In this document: positions 9,000 through 19,252 of the stretch, piece after piece
Layout of the letters: the number at the start of each line of letters is the position of its first letter
Position numbering within the stretch: the stretch's first letter is position 1
Position numbers and translations under genes: made by a program
Notes under the pieces: model-generated
What the model was told of the DNA's origin: nothing
What the model saw: the letters and a program-made list of their open reading frames with translations, nothing else
The model's database searches: none
Source of the DNA: Prochlorococcus sp. AG-402-N23
GTDB lineage: Bacteria; Cyanobacteriota; Cyanobacteriia; PCC-6307; Cyanobiaceae
Length of the DNA: 64,000 nt
NCBI GenBank assembly: GCA_003216355.1
Contig: QCIX01000006.1
Coordinates: 1-64,000 of the forward strand
Direction of reading: 5' to 3'

Positions 9000-10267
9000 T
9001 TAATTGATGCTTCAAGTTTGCCTTCATAAAGAGGAAAACGATTACATAAGGTTAATACTCTTTCTTTACATTGACTTTCAATCAGTGAATCACTTGGGTT
9101 AAGTAATCTATCAGCAATAATTTCGCCAACTTCAGCAAAAGCATTCTCATTAAAGCCTCTAGTAGTTAAAGCAGCAGTACCCAACCTTAGCCCGCTGGTT
9201 ACAAAAGGTGATTCGGGGTCAAATGGAACAGTATTTTTATTTGCAGTGATATTCACTTCACTTACTAGCAAGTCAGCAATTTTACCAGTCATATTGATAC
9301 TTCTTAAATCGAGTAAAACAATATGATTATCAGTGCCTCCACTAACGATATCAATACCTCTATTTATTAAAGTTGAAGCTAGAACTTTGGCATTATTTAT
9401 TACTTGTTGGGAATAATTAACAAAATCTGGCTGTAAGGCTTCTCCAAACGCAACTGCTTTAGCTGCAATAATGTGTTCTAGGGGCCCCCCCTGAGTGCCT
9501 GGGAAAACAGATTTATCAAATTTCTTGCCAAATTCTGCATCTTTACACAAGATAAGTCCTCCTCTAGGTCCTCTTAATGTTTTATGAGTAGTTGTAGTTA
9601 CTACATCACAATAAGGGATTGGATTTGGATGGAGTTTACTTGCTACAAGACCTGCGATGTGTGCGATATCAGCCATTAAGAATGCACCAACTTCATCTGC
9701 AATTTTTCTAAATGATTCAAAATCGATTGTTCTTGGATAAGCTGAATATCCGCATATGATCAATTTTGGTTTTGTTTCAAGTGCTATCTCTCTTATCTCA
9801 TCAAAATTTAATTCACTAGTTTCTTTGTTTACACCATAGTGAACTGCATTAAACCACTTACCACTCATGTTTACTGGAGATCCATGAGTGAGGTGTCCAC
9901 CATGAGATAAATCCATCCCCAGGATTGTGTCGCCAGGTTTGAGTAAACTTAGGAAAACAGCAGCATTAGCCTGTGCTCCACTATGGGGCTGCACATTAGC
10001 CCAATTTGCATTAAATAATTTTTTCGCTCTTTGAATAGCTAATTCTTCGATTTCATCAACAAATTCACATCCCCCGTAATATCTTTTTTGAGGTAATCCC
10101 TCTGCGTATTTATTTGTAAGGACTGATCCTTGAGCCTGCATGACGGCAATTGATGCGAAATTTTCGCTTGCGATTAACTCAAGATGAGTTTCCTGTCTAT
10201 TTTCTTCGGAGTTAATAAAATTGGATATTACTGGATCACTTTCTTTAAGATTTTGAAGGATATTCAT
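8996..10267 (-). CDS. glyA: Serine hydroxymethyltransferase
   Basis: PLP enzyme interconverting serine and glycine and producing methylene-tetrahydrofolate. The 423-residue product contains [11 protein letters not shown] at the N-terminus, the PLP-lysine motif [14 protein letters not shown], and [20 protein letters not shown]. Length and motifs are typical of bacterial SHMT. It is the first gene of a minus-strand run glyA-cinA-leuC-leuD with overlaps or very short gaps, and lies about 80 bases from tRNA-Arg. Confidence 0.98.
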   Translation of the reverse strand: MNILQNLKESDPVISNFINSEENRQETHLELIASENFASIAVMQAQGSVLTNKYAEGLPQKRYYGGCEFVDEIEELAIQRAKKLFNANWANVQPHSGAQANAAVFLSLLKPGDTILGMDLSHGGHLTHGSPVNMSGKWFNAVHYGVNKETSELNFDEIREIALETKPKLIICGYSAYPRTIDFESFRKIADEVGAFLMADIAHIAGLVASKLHPNPIPYCDVVTTTTHKTLRGPRGGLILCKDAEFGKKFDKSVFPGTQGGPLEHIIAAKAVAFGEALQPDFVNYSQQVINNAKVLASTLINRGIDIVSGGTDNHIVLLDLRSINMTGKIADLLVSEVNITANKNTVPFDPESPFVTSGLRLGTAALTTRGFNENAFAEVGEIIADRLLNPSDSLIESQCKERVLTLCNRFPLYEGKLEASIK

Positions 10268-10344
10268 TGAATTTGATAACTAATAACCATAATATAAACG
10301 ATATTTTTTAGAAAAATATAAAAAGAATATTTCATAATTATAAA

Positions 10345-10418
10345 CGCGCCTGGAGAGATTCGAACTCCCGACACCCTGATCCGTAGTCAGGTGCTCTAAT
10401 CCACTGAGCTACAGGCGC
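10345..10418 (-). tRNA. tRNA-Arg (ACG)
   Basis: Reverse strand folds as a 74-base cloverleaf: acceptor GCGCCUG paired with CAGGCGC plus discriminator G, D-arm AGCTCAGTGGATTAGAGC, anticodon arm CCTGACTACGGATCAGG with anticodon ACG, and T-arm with GTTCGAATC. CCA is not encoded, as usual in cyanobacteria. It sits upstream of glyA on the same strand. Confidence 0.97.
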
Positions 10419-10504
10419 ATAATTATGTAATATCTCTGTTTCAGGGTCTCTTAGTCAACTAGATTTCAGTTAAAATATCTATTATTAACAATCTAATTAT
10501 TGAT

Positions 10505-10756
10505 ATGCCTATTAAGTGGTACGGAAATGGTGATTTAGAAGATCCCATCTATAAACATTTTTCTCGAATAGTAAATTTTGTTATTCACTGTATGATATTT
10601 ACTGCGATAGTAAGTGGCACTTGGCTTTTAAAAGAAATTAAATATGAAATCGCTTTTTTTAATAATTTTGCAATTTTCTGGTCAATTCTTTTAGCCTCCC
10701 ATTTACTATTTGTAATTATGAAAAAACCTAAAAATACTTCAAAACAATCAACTTAA
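10505..10756 (+). CDS. Small two-helix membrane protein, function unknown
   Basis: An 83-residue protein not recognised with certainty. It has two hydrophobic segments, about residues 22-42 (IVNFVIHCMIFTAIVSGTWL) and 52-72, with a basic C-terminal tail. It begins MPIKWYGNGDLEDP. It is followed after 14 bases by the DUF3181-like gene on the same strand, so both may be one transcript. Codon use and AT content match neighbours, supporting a real gene. Confidence 0.6.
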   Translation: MPIKWYGNGDLEDPIYKHFSRIVNFVIHCMIFTAIVSGTWLLKEIKYEIAFFNNFAIFWSILLASHLLFVIMKKPKNTSKQST

Positions 10757-10770
10757 TTAATTTTTAATTT

Positions 10771-11061
10771 ATGGACTCTCAGATACGAATAAGTGATCTA
10801 GAAAATACTATTTCAGAAAAGGTTTTTATAAAAATAGAAAATTGGAATTTATATCTTGGAGATGCTGGCCTAGCTAGAAATCTTGCTATTGAATGTATCA
10901 GCAATAAAGATAAAGGCCCATTGGAGGCTGCGAAAATAAGTTTGAAAGCAATAAATGTAAAAGTAGGGGATGGTGTTAACAGTATTCCACTGATCAATTT
11001 AATAACTAACTCACAAATTCTAGAATTAGAAGAGGTTTTGGAAAGTTTTTTTGAAAATTAA
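10771..11061 (+). CDS. DUF3181-like small protein
   Basis: A 96-residue soluble acidic protein. ISEKVFIKIENWNLYLGDAG in the N-terminal half and ending in LEEVLESFFEN recall the cyanobacterial DUF3181 family; no function is known. It lies just downstream of the two-helix membrane protein and overlaps the 3' end of murJ by four bases tail to tail. The ORF in the opposite frame (10779-10997) is a shadow. Confidence 0.55.
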   Translation: MDSQIRISDLENTISEKVFIKIENWNLYLGDAGLARNLAIECISNKDKGPLEAAKISLKAINVKVGDGVNSIPLINLITNSQILELEEVLESFFEN

Positions 11062-12680
11062 ATCTTTTTTTTAAAAACTTTAAATCTATTTACTTTCAGG
11101 CATTTTGTAAGAAAAAAATAAATTACAAAAAAAGTTAGAGATCCAAAGATCAATAACAAAAATTCTCCGAGATTTGAATTGAAGTTATTTGTAGTTTTAA
11201 GAATAGTAAAACAAAGGGTGCTATCTAAAAATGCCGTTAATGACATGAGGATAATTTTCCTTAATAAATCCAAGTTAGGCAAGTGGATATTTTCATTTCT
11301 CAGATTAAAAGAGAGCAAAACACAAACTATAAAGTTGACTATTACTGAAGATAAAATTATTCCTACAACTCCAAAATTATATGGAGAAAGATTACCAAAA
11401 TTATTTATTGGGGCACCAATTAAAAACCAATCAAAAAAAATATTTAATATTATCCCTGCAAATGATGACTTGAAAGGGAAGTTTGTTTTTTCTATTGAAT
11501 AATAAGTTCTTACTAATAAATCTCTATAAAGATAAAAAGGTATGCCAACTGCATAAGCAGTTAATATATTCTTTACTTTTAAAGCCGCTAAATAATCAAA
11601 AGATCCTCTCTGAAAAACTAAATGTACTATTTGATTATTAAATGTTATAAAAAATGCGGTTAAAAAAATAGTTGTCAAGAAACAGTACTCTATTCCAGAG
11701 ATCAATTTTTTTTGGAGGCCAATATAGTCTTTATTACTTCTTAATTTAGAGAATTTTGGAAGTAATGGCAAAATTAGAGAGTTAGATAATATGCCTAATG
11801 GGGCTTGTATCAGAAAGTTTCCGTAAGCTAATCCCGATGCTGCTCCTTGAAAACTTGAAGCGAAAAACATATCGATAAAAACATTAATTTGACTGAGACC
11901 TGATGAGATAGATGCTGGAATAATTAGTTTGAAAATCCTCCTCTCTTCATCATTAAATAATTGGAAGTTTGACTTTAATCTCAAGAGACCGATTTTATTT
12001 ATTTCCGAAATTTGAACAACAAACTGAATAAAAGTTCCGGTCAAAGTTGCAAAAGCTAGTAATCCCGTATAAGTAAAGAAATGAGAATATGCATTTTCTT
12101 GGTTGAAAATCCAACTTAATAAAATAAAAAAAATAGTAGTTACGCTTGTTATTGCTGGACTTATACTTGATAAAAAGAATTTTTTTTGGGAATTTAAGGC
12201 GCCAAAGCTTAAACCTATGAATCCGGACAAAGGGATGCAAGGTGTAAGTATTTTTAATTGGTAAGTGGCAATTGATTTGGCTTCGTAACTTAAATTGGGG
12301 GCTAATAAATCAATTAATAAACTGGAATTAAAGTATATCAATATAGCTAAAACAATTAATAATATTGAAAGTTTTATGCTTACTTGAGTTAAAACAATCC
12401 CGCCATTTTTTTTGTTAAGGGGAGTTAGAACTGCAACGACTGCGTTATGTAAGGGTCCATTAATTCCTCCAATGATTATCAGCAAAAAACCGGGAATTAT
12501 ATAAGCATAATTAAACGCGTCGTATGTTACCCCAACTCCAAAACCAGCAGCTATAAATATTTGTCTTATACATCCAGCTAATTTACTAAGACTAGTACCA
12601 AATGAAATTGAAAAAACATTATTTTTTAAAAATGAATGCATTTGGATTTGTCTAAATTTTTCAAGAAGTTTAAGTTTCAA
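11058..12680 (-). CDS. murJ: Lipid II flippase MurJ (MviN)
   Basis: Polytopic membrane protein that moves lipid II across the plasma membrane for peptidoglycan synthesis. The 540-residue product shows about 14 hydrophobic segments with the MviN N-terminal pattern SFGTSLSKLAGCIRQIFIAA and GPLHNAVVAVLTPL. Central APLGILSNSLILPLLPKFSK and PFYLYRDLLVRTYYS are also typical of this MATE-like family. It is divergent from sfsA and convergent with the DUF3181-like gene. Confidence 0.92.
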   Translation of the reverse strand: MKLKLLEKFRQIQMHSFLKNNVFSISFGTSLSKLAGCIRQIFIAAGFGVGVTYDAFNYAYIIPGFLLIIIGGINGPLHNAVVAVLTPLNKKNGGIVLTQVSIKLSILLIVLAILIYFNSSLLIDLLAPNLSYEAKSIATYQLKILTPCIPLSGFIGLSFGALNSQKKFFLSSISPAITSVTTIFFILLSWIFNQENAYSHFFTYTGLLAFATLTGTFIQFVVQISEINKIGLLRLKSNFQLFNDEERRIFKLIIPASISSGLSQINVFIDMFFASSFQGAASGLAYGNFLIQAPLGILSNSLILPLLPKFSKLRSNKDYIGLQKKLISGIEYCFLTTIFLTAFFITFNNQIVHLVFQRGSFDYLAALKVKNILTAYAVGIPFYLYRDLLVRTYYSIEKTNFPFKSSFAGIILNIFFDWFLIGAPINNFGNLSPYNFGVVGIILSSVIVNFIVCVLLSFNLRNENIHLPNLDLLRKIILMSLTAFLDSTLCFTILKTTNNFNSNLGEFLLLIFGSLTFFVIYFFLTKCLKVNRFKVFKKKI

Positions 12681-12711
12681 TTATATTTGATTTTTAACTA
12701 ACGACATATTT

Positions 12712-13452
12712 ATGAATGATCGGATAATTGAATTTGATTCATTAATTGAAGGAGTTTTAATTAAGAGGTATCAAAGGTTTCTTGCAGATATAAAATTAGA
12801 GAGCGGAGAGGTAGTAACTGCTCATTGTGCTAACACAGGCCCAATGAAGGGACTTTTGAGTGTGGGGGCAAAGGTAAGAATAAGCGTTTCCCCTTCCCCA
12901 AAAAGAAAATTACCTTTTACTTGGGAACAGATATGTGTTTTAGATGCAAAAAATGAGGAGGTTTGGGTTGGTATTAATACTCTATTTGCAAATAAGTTAA
13001 TCAAAAAGGTTATTGAGAAAAATTTTCTTGACGAAATAATAGGAGAGATAGAGACAATTAAATCTGAAGTTCCTTATGGAAAAGATAAAAAAAGCAGAAT
13101 TGACTTTTTTTTAACCCCAAAATCTTCAAATCCTGATAAACGTAACATTTACATAGAGGTTAAAAATACGACTTGGATTAGAGAAAATGTAGCTCTATTC
13201 CCTGATACAGTAACGAAAAGAGGCCAAAAGCACCTCATAGAATTAAAGGAATTAATTCCTGAAAGTAAAAGTGTATTAGTACTTTGTATTACAAGAAAAG
13301 ACGCTTGTTTTTTTGCCCCCGGAGATGAGGCAGATCCCTTATACGGCAATCTTTTTAGAGAATCTATAAGTGCAGGAATGATAACGATTCCTTGTTCCTT
13401 TGAATTTCATAAAGACCACATATCATGGAGAGGAATTAAACCTTTGAAATAA
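12712..13452 (+). CDS. sfsA: SfsA family nuclease/sugar fermentation stimulation protein
   Basis: A 246-residue SfsA protein. An OB-fold-like N-terminus ([20 protein letters not shown], then [13 protein letters not shown]) is followed by a PD-(D/E)XK-type nuclease core, KSRIDFFL and [10 protein letters not shown], then [13 protein letters not shown]. SfsA proteins bind DNA; the physiological role in cyanobacteria is unclear. It is divergent from murJ across about 30 bases. Confidence 0.93.
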   Translation: MNDRIIEFDSLIEGVLIKRYQRFLADIKLESGEVVTAHCANTGPMKGLLSVGAKVRISVSPSPKRKLPFTWEQICVLDAKNEEVWVGINTLFANKLIKKVIEKNFLDEIIGEIETIKSEVPYGKDKKSRIDFFLTPKSSNPDKRNIYIEVKNTTWIRENVALFPDTVTKRGQKHLIELKELIPESKSVLVLCITRKDACFFAPGDEADPLYGNLFRESISAGMITIPCSFEFHKDHISWRGIKPLK

Positions 13453-13535
13453 ATAAAATCTTGATATTTTGAAACTTCTAAAAATCAAATTTGTTAATTT
13501 AACAAATAATTTTTTAAGGTGCAACTATAAAAATG

Positions 13536-13578
13536 GTATCAACAACTACTAGACACAGATAAGTTTTTTGAATAAATT
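13536..13578 (+). promoter_or_regulatory. NtcA-activated promoter of amt1
   Basis: GTATCAACAACTAC (13536-13549) is a perfect GTAN8TAC NtcA site. TAAATT (13573-13578) follows after 23 bases as the TAN3T -10 element. This is the canonical NtcA class II layout, about 50 bases upstream of the amt1 ATG at 13632. It predicts induction of the ammonium transporter under nitrogen limitation. Confidence 0.85.
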
Positions 13579-13631
13579 TAAATTTGAAAGGAAACAGTAA
13601 AACTGTTTTTTTGCAGATCTAATTTTTTTTT

Positions 13632-15092
13632 ATGACCACTGCTTTGCAAACGCCTCAAAGGCGCTCTAGGTCCAAACTTCAAGATGCAAGTCTTGTAAAT
13701 GGACCTATGCTCCTTTTGAGGAGTATTCGAGGATTTAGTTCAAACCGCTCCATGTTGTGGCTTGCAACTGTTCCCCTAGCTTTGTTTGGTTTAGGTATTT
13801 TTAATCTTTCAGCTCACGCAGCTGATTTACCTGAGTTGAATGCAGCTTTTCTTGCTAACAATTTATGGCTTTTGATCGCTACTATTCTAGTGATCTTTAT
13901 GAACGCCGGTTTCGCTATGGTTGAGGCAGGTATGTGCCGTTCTAAGAACGCTGTTAACATTCTTGCTAAAAACCTCTTTGTATTTGCTCTAGCTGTAACT
14001 TCTTATTGGTTTATCGGCTATTCATTAATGTACGGAGGAAGTGTTGCTGACGGTTGGCTTTATTTTGGCGGCTTATTTTTTGATCCAACAGTTACTGCAG
14101 ATATGGTAACTGATGCTGGATTAGTCCCAACTGTTGATTTCTTGTTCCAGTCTGCTTTTGCAGGAACTGCCGCAACTATCGTTTCCGGTCTTGTTGCTGA
14201 AAGAGTTAAATTTGGAGAATTTGTTGTTTTTGCTGTTGTATTAACTGCATTTATATATCCAATTGCTGGTAGCTGGAAATGGAATGGCGGTTGGCTTGAT
14301 TCTTTAGGTTTTGTTGATTTTGCTGGTTCTTCAATTGTTCACTCAGTTGGAGCATGGGCGGGTCTTGTAGGAGCTATGCTTCTTGGACCAAGAATTGGCA
14401 AATACTCTGATGGCAAACCACAGGCTATGCCAGGACATAATATGGCTATAGCTACTCTAGGTGCATTAGTCCTATGGATAGGTTGGTACGGATTTAACCC
14501 CGGTTCTCAACTTGCTATGGATCAATGGGTTCCATACGTAGCTGTAACAACTACTTTAGCAGCAGCAGCTGGAGCTATTGGTGCAACTATTGTTTCAACA
14601 TTAACTTCTGGTAAGCCTGATCTTACAATGATAATTAACGGTATCCTTGCTGGTTTGGTTAGTATCACTGCTGGTTGTGGTGATATGACTCTTGCTGGAG
14701 CCTGGTTCGCAGGACTAGTAGGCGGAATTATCGTTGTATTTTCTGTCGCAGCACTTGATGCCGCTGAGATCGATGATCCTGTAGGTGCATTCTCTGTTCA
14801 CGGAGTTTGTGGTGTATGGGGTACTGTAGTTATCGGTCTTTGGGGTACAGCTGTACAAGGTGATGGTGCAGGTATGGGATTGTTCAATGGTGGAGGTATT
14901 ACTCTTCTTCTAATTCAAGCTCTTGGTGCCGCAGCTTATGCTATTTGGACACTAGTTACTTGCTGGATTGCCTGGTCTGTAATTGGAGGATTATTCGGTG
15001 GAATCCGAGTATCTGAAGAGGAAGAGACTCAAGGCTTAGATATAGGAGAGCACGGAATGGAAGCATATCCAGACTTTGCATCTGCTAAATAA
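13632..15092 (+). CDS. amt1: Ammonium transporter Amt1
   Basis: High-affinity ammonium channel/transporter of the plasma membrane. The 486-residue product has a long basic N-terminus, a signal-like segment ending near AHAADLP, then about 11 membrane helices. The twin pore histidines are visible in SSIVHSVGAWAGLVGAMLLG and GAFSVHGVCGVWGT. Base composition is richer in GC than its neighbours, consistent with high expression. An NtcA box lies upstream and an intrinsic terminator directly downstream, so it is probably monocistronic. Confidence 0.97.
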   Translation: MTTALQTPQRRSRSKLQDASLVNGPMLLLRSIRGFSSNRSMLWLATVPLALFGLGIFNLSAHAADLPELNAAFLANNLWLLIATILVIFMNAGFAMVEAGMCRSKNAVNILAKNLFVFALAVTSYWFIGYSLMYGGSVADGWLYFGGLFFDPTVTADMVTDAGLVPTVDFLFQSAFAGTAATIVSGLVAERVKFGEFVVFAVVLTAFIYPIAGSWKWNGGWLDSLGFVDFAGSSIVHSVGAWAGLVGAMLLGPRIGKYSDGKPQAMPGHNMAIATLGALVLWIGWYGFNPGSQLAMDQWVPYVAVTTTLAAAAGAIGATIVSTLTSGKPDLTMIINGILAGLVSITAGCGDMTLAGAWFAGLVGGIIVVFSVAALDAAEIDDPVGAFSVHGVCGVWGTVVIGLWGTAVQGDGAGMGLFNGGGITLLLIQALGAAAYAIWTLVTCWIAWSVIGGLFGGIRVSEEEETQGLDIGEHGMEAYPDFASAK

Positions 15093-15115
15093 TCTAATTA
15101 AAAAACTGATTTTTA

Positions 15116-15150
15116 GAAACCTGACACTTATGTCAGGTTTCTTTTTTTTT
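15116..15150 (+). terminator. Rho-independent terminator of amt1
   Basis: A perfect 11-bp stem GAAACCTGACA / TGTCAGGTTTC with a CTTA loop is followed by nine T residues. It begins 24 bases after the amt1 stop and ends 36 bases before ispH, isolating amt1 as its own transcript. Confidence 0.93.
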
Positions 15151-15185
15151 ACGAAAAATTATTTAAAACGTTGTAATATAAATAA

Positions 15186-16382
15186 ATGGATACTCAAGCC
15201 TTCAGAAGATCCCTTCATCATTCTGATAGATACAATAGAAGGGGTTTCGATTCTCCAACAAAAAGAGCTCAAGCTTTAGAAGAAGCTTATCAAAGTGATT
15301 TGATAAGTTCTATTAGGGATAATGGTTTTAATTACACTAAAGGCAGACTAAATATTAAGTTGGCTAAAGCTTTTGGTTTCTGTTGGGGAGTTGAAAGAGC
15401 GGTGGCAATGGCTTATGAGACTAGAAGACATTACCCAAATGAAAATATTTGGATAACAAACGAAATAATTCATAATCCCTCGGTTAATGATCATTTAAGA
15501 AAAATGAATGTAAAATTCATTTCAGCTAAAAATGGAATTAAAGATTTTTCTTTAGTTTCAAATGGGGACGTCGTTATACTTCCTGCTTTCGGAGCTACTG
15601 TTCAAGAAATGAAACTCTTGCATGAGAAAGGTTGCCATATCATTGATACAACTTGTCCATGGGTTTCCAAGGTTTGGCATACAGTTGAAAAACATAAAAA
15701 ACATGTTTTCACATCTATTATTCATGGAAAATTTAAGCATGAAGAGACCCTCGCTACAAGTTCATTCGCAGGTAAATATTTAGTTTTGCTTGATCTTGAG
15801 GAAGCAAACTACGTATCTGAATATATTTTGGGGAGAGGTAATAGAAATGAGTTTATGAACAAATTTGCTAAAGCTTGTTCTAATGGATTTGATCCAGATA
15901 AAGATTTAGATAGAGTTGGAGTTGCAAATCAGACAACCATGCTGAAGAGCGAGACTGAGGAAATCGGAAAGGTTTTTGAAAAGACTATGTTAAAAAAATT
16001 TGGGCCAGAAAATTTAAATAGTCACTTTTTAGCTTTTAATACTATTTGTGATGCGACTGAAGAAAGACAAGATGCAATGTTCTCTTTGGTTGATGAGGAA
16101 CTTGATATCCTAGTGGTTATTGGAGGTTTCAATTCTTCCAATACTACTCACCTACAAGAAATAGCAATTACTAAAAATATTTCCTCTTTTCACATTGATA
16201 CGCCAGAGAGGATATCAGTTAAAGAAAACTCAATATTTCATAAACCACTAGGTTCAGAATTAGAACTTAAAAATAATTTTCTACCTAGTGGAAAAATAAA
16301 TGTTGGTATTACCTCAGGTGCATCCACTCCTGATAAGGTCGTTGCAGATGTTATTGAAAAGTTAATTGATATTGCTTCCTAA
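15186..16382 (+). CDS. ispH: 4-hydroxy-3-methylbut-2-enyl diphosphate reductase
   Basis: Last enzyme of the MEP isoprenoid pathway; makes IPP and DMAPP using an iron-sulfur cluster. The 398-residue product is the long cyanobacterial/plant type. Cluster cysteines are in [27 protein letters not shown] and [14 protein letters not shown]. The start [20 protein letters not shown] matches the conserved cyanobacterial N-terminus, so the ATG at 15186 is preferred over the overlapping ORF at 15076, which is a shadow. Confidence 0.97.
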   Translation: MDTQAFRRSLHHSDRYNRRGFDSPTKRAQALEEAYQSDLISSIRDNGFNYTKGRLNIKLAKAFGFCWGVERAVAMAYETRRHYPNENIWITNEIIHNPSVNDHLRKMNVKFISAKNGIKDFSLVSNGDVVILPAFGATVQEMKLLHEKGCHIIDTTCPWVSKVWHTVEKHKKHVFTSIIHGKFKHEETLATSSFAGKYLVLLDLEEANYVSEYILGRGNRNEFMNKFAKACSNGFDPDKDLDRVGVANQTTMLKSETEEIGKVFEKTMLKKFGPENLNSHFLAFNTICDATEERQDAMFSLVDEELDILVVIGGFNSSNTTHLQEIAITKNISSFHIDTPERISVKENSIFHKPLGSELELKNNFLPSGKINVGITSGASTPDKVVADVIEKLIDIAS

Positions 16383-16485
16383 AGTTTTTGTTCATTTATA
16401 AATTTGCTTAGTTTTTTTAATTTATTAGTCAGATAATTCCTAAAGATCTACTTTATTAACTAGAATAATGAAAAATTAACGAAGT

Positions 16486-17046
16486 ATGGAAGACAAAGCA
16501 CAAACTAATCAGGTTCAAACTGCAAGTATGAATAGAACTAAAGCGCCCCAAAAAGTTGAAGTTGTAGTTGCTAATTCATCTTCTGGATCGGAAGTAAATA
16601 TCCTCGGAGAACTATCGATTTTTGTTTTAAGAATAGGTTTTTGTGCTTTGATGATTCATCATGGCCTAGAAAAACTTCAGGATCCGCAGGGTTTTGCTGA
16701 GTTTGTAGTTGGTAAGTACTTCCCATTTTTGCCAGGTGATCCTGTCATTTGGACTTTTGGAGCAGCAATTACTCAATTAGTATGTCCAGTAGGATTGGCT
16801 TTAGGAATTTTTGCGAGGCTTTCTTCTCTTGGTCTTTTCTCCACCATGGCATTTGCTGTTTATTTTCATCTCCTTGATACCGGACTAGAAGGTTTTCCTC
16901 TCGCAGTGGTTGAAGGTCATAATTATGCTTTCGAATTGTCTTTCATATATGGGGCTATTTCTCTTTACTTTCTATGTGCAGGTCCAGGCAGGCTATCTTT
17001 ATTCAGAAAAACAAACAAGATTACATATTATCCAAAATCGACATAA
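16486..17046 (+). CDS. DoxX-family membrane protein
   Basis: A 186-residue protein with about four transmembrane helices. A polar N-terminal tail of about 45 residues precedes ILRIGFCALMIHHGLEKL, close to the DoxX pattern R...(G)...HG..KL; later segments are AITQLVCPVGLALGIFARLS and AFELSFIYGAISLYFLCAGP, which ends in the usual GPG(R). DoxX proteins are linked to redox homeostasis at membranes, but the activity here is unknown. It converges with purH, leaving one base between stops. Confidence 0.8.
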   Translation: MEDKAQTNQVQTASMNRTKAPQKVEVVVANSSSGSEVNILGELSIFVLRIGFCALMIHHGLEKLQDPQGFAEFVVGKYFPFLPGDPVIWTFGAAITQLVCPVGLALGIFARLSSLGLFSTMAFAVYFHLLDTGLEGFPLAVVEGHNYAFELSFIYGAISLYFLCAGPGRLSLFRKTNKITYYPKST

Positions 17047-17047
17047 T

Positions 17048-18601
17048 TTAATGTAAAAAATGTCTAATTTGAGTAAATACCATAGAGATTCCTTTCGAAT
17101 TACACATATCAATACTTTCTTGGTCTCTTAGACTACCTCCAGGTTGAATAATAGCTTTTATTCCATAGTTATTTGCTAGTTCTACTGTATCTGCAAATGG
17201 AAAAAAGCCATCGCTGGCCATCACAGCATCAGAACATGACTTTCCAGCTGCTTTTAATGCAATTTTTGCTGCTCCAACTCTATTCATTTGTCCAGCTCCA
17301 ATGCCAATGGTTTTTTGGTCTTTTGCAATAACAATGGCATTAGATTTCACGTGTTTACATATCTTCCATGCAAAATTTAGATCCAAGTTGAATTGATCAC
17401 TCGGCTTTTTATTAGTTAATGAAATCCAATTTTCAGTTTTTTCTTCACTATCATCAGTATCTTGAATTAGTAATCCTCCCATTATTGATTTAGTAGAAGT
17501 TTGATTCTTTTTTGGAAGTTGATCTTTTGAAAACTTCAAAATTCTTAAATTCTTTTTAACTTTTAAAATTTCTAAAGCTTCCTCATCAAAAGATGGGGCG
17601 ACGACACATTCCAAGAAAATATCTTTGAGGTGAATTGCGGTTTCACTATCAACATTTGAATTAAAAGCTACTATGCCTCCAAATGCACTAACTGAGTCAC
17701 ATTCCAAAGCATTCAAAAATGCTTGAGAAGCTGAATTACTCATAGAGGCACCACAAGGATTATTGTGTTTTAGGATAACAGAAGCAATTTTGTTTGTTGT
17801 CAGTTCATCTTTGTCTTCATAGCCAAATTCTAAAACTGTTGAAAGTGCCGACTCTAGATCCAATAGATTGTTATAACTTAAATCTTTACCTTGTAATTGT
17901 TCTGCTGAGTTCCATCCAATGTTACTTAAACCGTACCAACAAGCTTTTTGATGTGGATTCTCCCCATATCTCAAGGTTTTGATTAGTGGATAAGATTCAA
18001 TATATTTGGAAGATTGTAAATCTCCTTCTTTTTTTATCCAATTAGATATTGCTGTGTCATAGTCTGCTGTATGTTGAAAAGCTTCAAGGGCTAATTTTGC
18101 TTTATATGATTCCTTTAATTCACCTTTTTTTCGTTCTTCAAGAAAATTTTGATACTGCCTAGGATCCACTAAAACGGAAACATCTTTATGATTTTTAGCT
18201 GCAGAACGAATCATTGATGGCCCTCCGATATCGATATTTTCAATAGCATCCTCCCAACTTGCTCCCCCATCTACAGTTTTTTTAAAAGGATATAAATTGA
18301 CAACTACTAAGTCAATTAACTCAAGATTGTTAGCTTCTATATCTTTTTTATGTTCCTCGTCAGTTCTTTTAGCTAATATTCCTCCGTGTATTTTTGGATG
18401 TAAAGTTTTAACTCTTCCTCCAAGAATTTCTGGAGAATTAGTAAAATCTGCAACTTTAATAACTGGAATTTTTGCCTCTATAAGATGTTTGGCAGTTCCT
18501 CCACTTGATAGAATTTTATAATTAAATTTCTCTACCAATTCTTTACAAAATGGGATTATATTTTTTTTATCAGAGACACTTACTAAAGCTAATGGTGACA
18601 T
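17048..18601 (-). CDS. purH: Bifunctional AICAR formyltransferase / IMP cyclohydrolase
   Basis: Catalyses the last two steps of IMP synthesis. The 517-residue product has the N-terminal IMP cyclohydrolase domain (LSSGGTAKHLIEAKIPVIKV, then GGRVKTLHPKIHGGILAKR) and the C-terminal transformylase domain with the catalytic ILKHNNPCGAS. The C-terminal block GAGQMNRVGAAKIALKAAG and PFADTVELA is complete. It is divergent from the esterase gene across about 30 bases. Confidence 0.97.
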   Translation of the reverse strand: MSPLALVSVSDKKNIIPFCKELVEKFNYKILSSGGTAKHLIEAKIPVIKVADFTNSPEILGGRVKTLHPKIHGGILAKRTDEEHKKDIEANNLELIDLVVVNLYPFKKTVDGGASWEDAIENIDIGGPSMIRSAAKNHKDVSVLVDPRQYQNFLEERKKGELKESYKAKLALEAFQHTADYDTAISNWIKKEGDLQSSKYIESYPLIKTLRYGENPHQKACWYGLSNIGWNSAEQLQGKDLSYNNLLDLESALSTVLEFGYEDKDELTTNKIASVILKHNNPCGASMSNSASQAFLNALECDSVSAFGGIVAFNSNVDSETAIHLKDIFLECVVAPSFDEEALEILKVKKNLRILKFSKDQLPKKNQTSTKSIMGGLLIQDTDDSEEKTENWISLTNKKPSDQFNLDLNFAWKICKHVKSNAIVIAKDQKTIGIGAGQMNRVGAAKIALKAAGKSCSDAVMASDGFFPFADTVELANNYGIKAIIQPGGSLRDQESIDMCNSKGISMVFTQIRHFLH

Positions 18602-18634
18602 TATGGGAAAGTTTACTTACTTAAGAATATAAAC

Positions 18635-19252
18635 ATGAAATATGCTATCAATCATGAATTTGTCTCGATTAGCTCTCAAACTGCAACTCATAGAATTATT
18701 TTGATGCATGGTTGGGGAGCTGATTCAAATGAACTTTTAGCATTTGGAAAGGAGATGAATGAAAAAATAAATCTCGATTTTGAGGTAATTTCTTTGAGGG
18801 CTCCTGGATTACATCCAAGTGGTCAGGGAAGACAGTGGTATGGACTATACCCGCATGATTGGAATGGAGCTGAAGTTGAAGTAAATAAACTTTTAGTTAC
18901 ATTAAAAAAATTTGATACTGATCAGATCCCACTAAGAAAAACAATTTTGTTGGGGTTCTCTCAGGGGGCGGCAATGGCAATTGATGCAGGACTTAAATTA
19001 AATTTTGGATTAATCGTTGCTTGTAGTGGTTATCCTCATCCCAGGTGGCAACCGGGAGAAAAATGCCCGCCATTGATTATTAGTCATGGTTTGTTTGATG
19101 AAGTTGTGCCTATAGATGCTTCTAGGACTATTTATGAAAAGGTAAAGAGTAAGTCTTCTAAATATTGTGAATTATTAGAATTCGATGGATTTCATCAAAT
19201 TGATTCAAATTTAATTAATCTTATAAGTTCAAATATAAGTAATTTTTTTTAA
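18635..19252 (+). CDS. Alpha/beta hydrolase, phospholipase/carboxylesterase type
   Basis: A 205-residue serine hydrolase. The nucleophile elbow is GFSQGAAMAIDAGL (GxSxG), the acid is in SHGLFDEVVPIDASR and the catalytic His in FDGFHQID; an early HGWGADSNEL supplies the oxyanion region. The size and motif order fit the bacterial carboxylesterase/lysophospholipase-like family (EstB/YpfH type). The natural substrate cannot be inferred. The stop overlaps the DUF3155 gene by four bases, tail to tail. Confidence 0.85.
   Translation: MKYAINHEFVSISSQTATHRIILMHGWGADSNELLAFGKEMNEKINLDFEVISLRAPGLHPSGQGRQWYGLYPHDWNGAEVEVNKLLVTLKKFDTDQIPLRKTILLGFSQGAAMAIDAGLKLNFGLIVACSGYPHPRWQPGEKCPPLIISHGLFDEVVPIDASRTIYEKVKSKSSKYCELLEFDGFHQIDSNLINLISSNISNFF

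Noticed and set aside
9481-9492. C-rich run GGGGCCCCCC in glyA
   Set aside because: It is explained by codons for the conserved Gly-Gly-Pro next to the PLP region and is not a repeat.
11179-11502. Track ORF of 107 codons opposite murJ
   Set aside because: It lies antisense inside murJ, has no start context or family features, and murJ is intact.
15076-15279. Track ORF of 67 codons between amt1 and ispH
   Set aside because: It runs through the amt1 terminator hairpin and the ispH 5' end in another frame.
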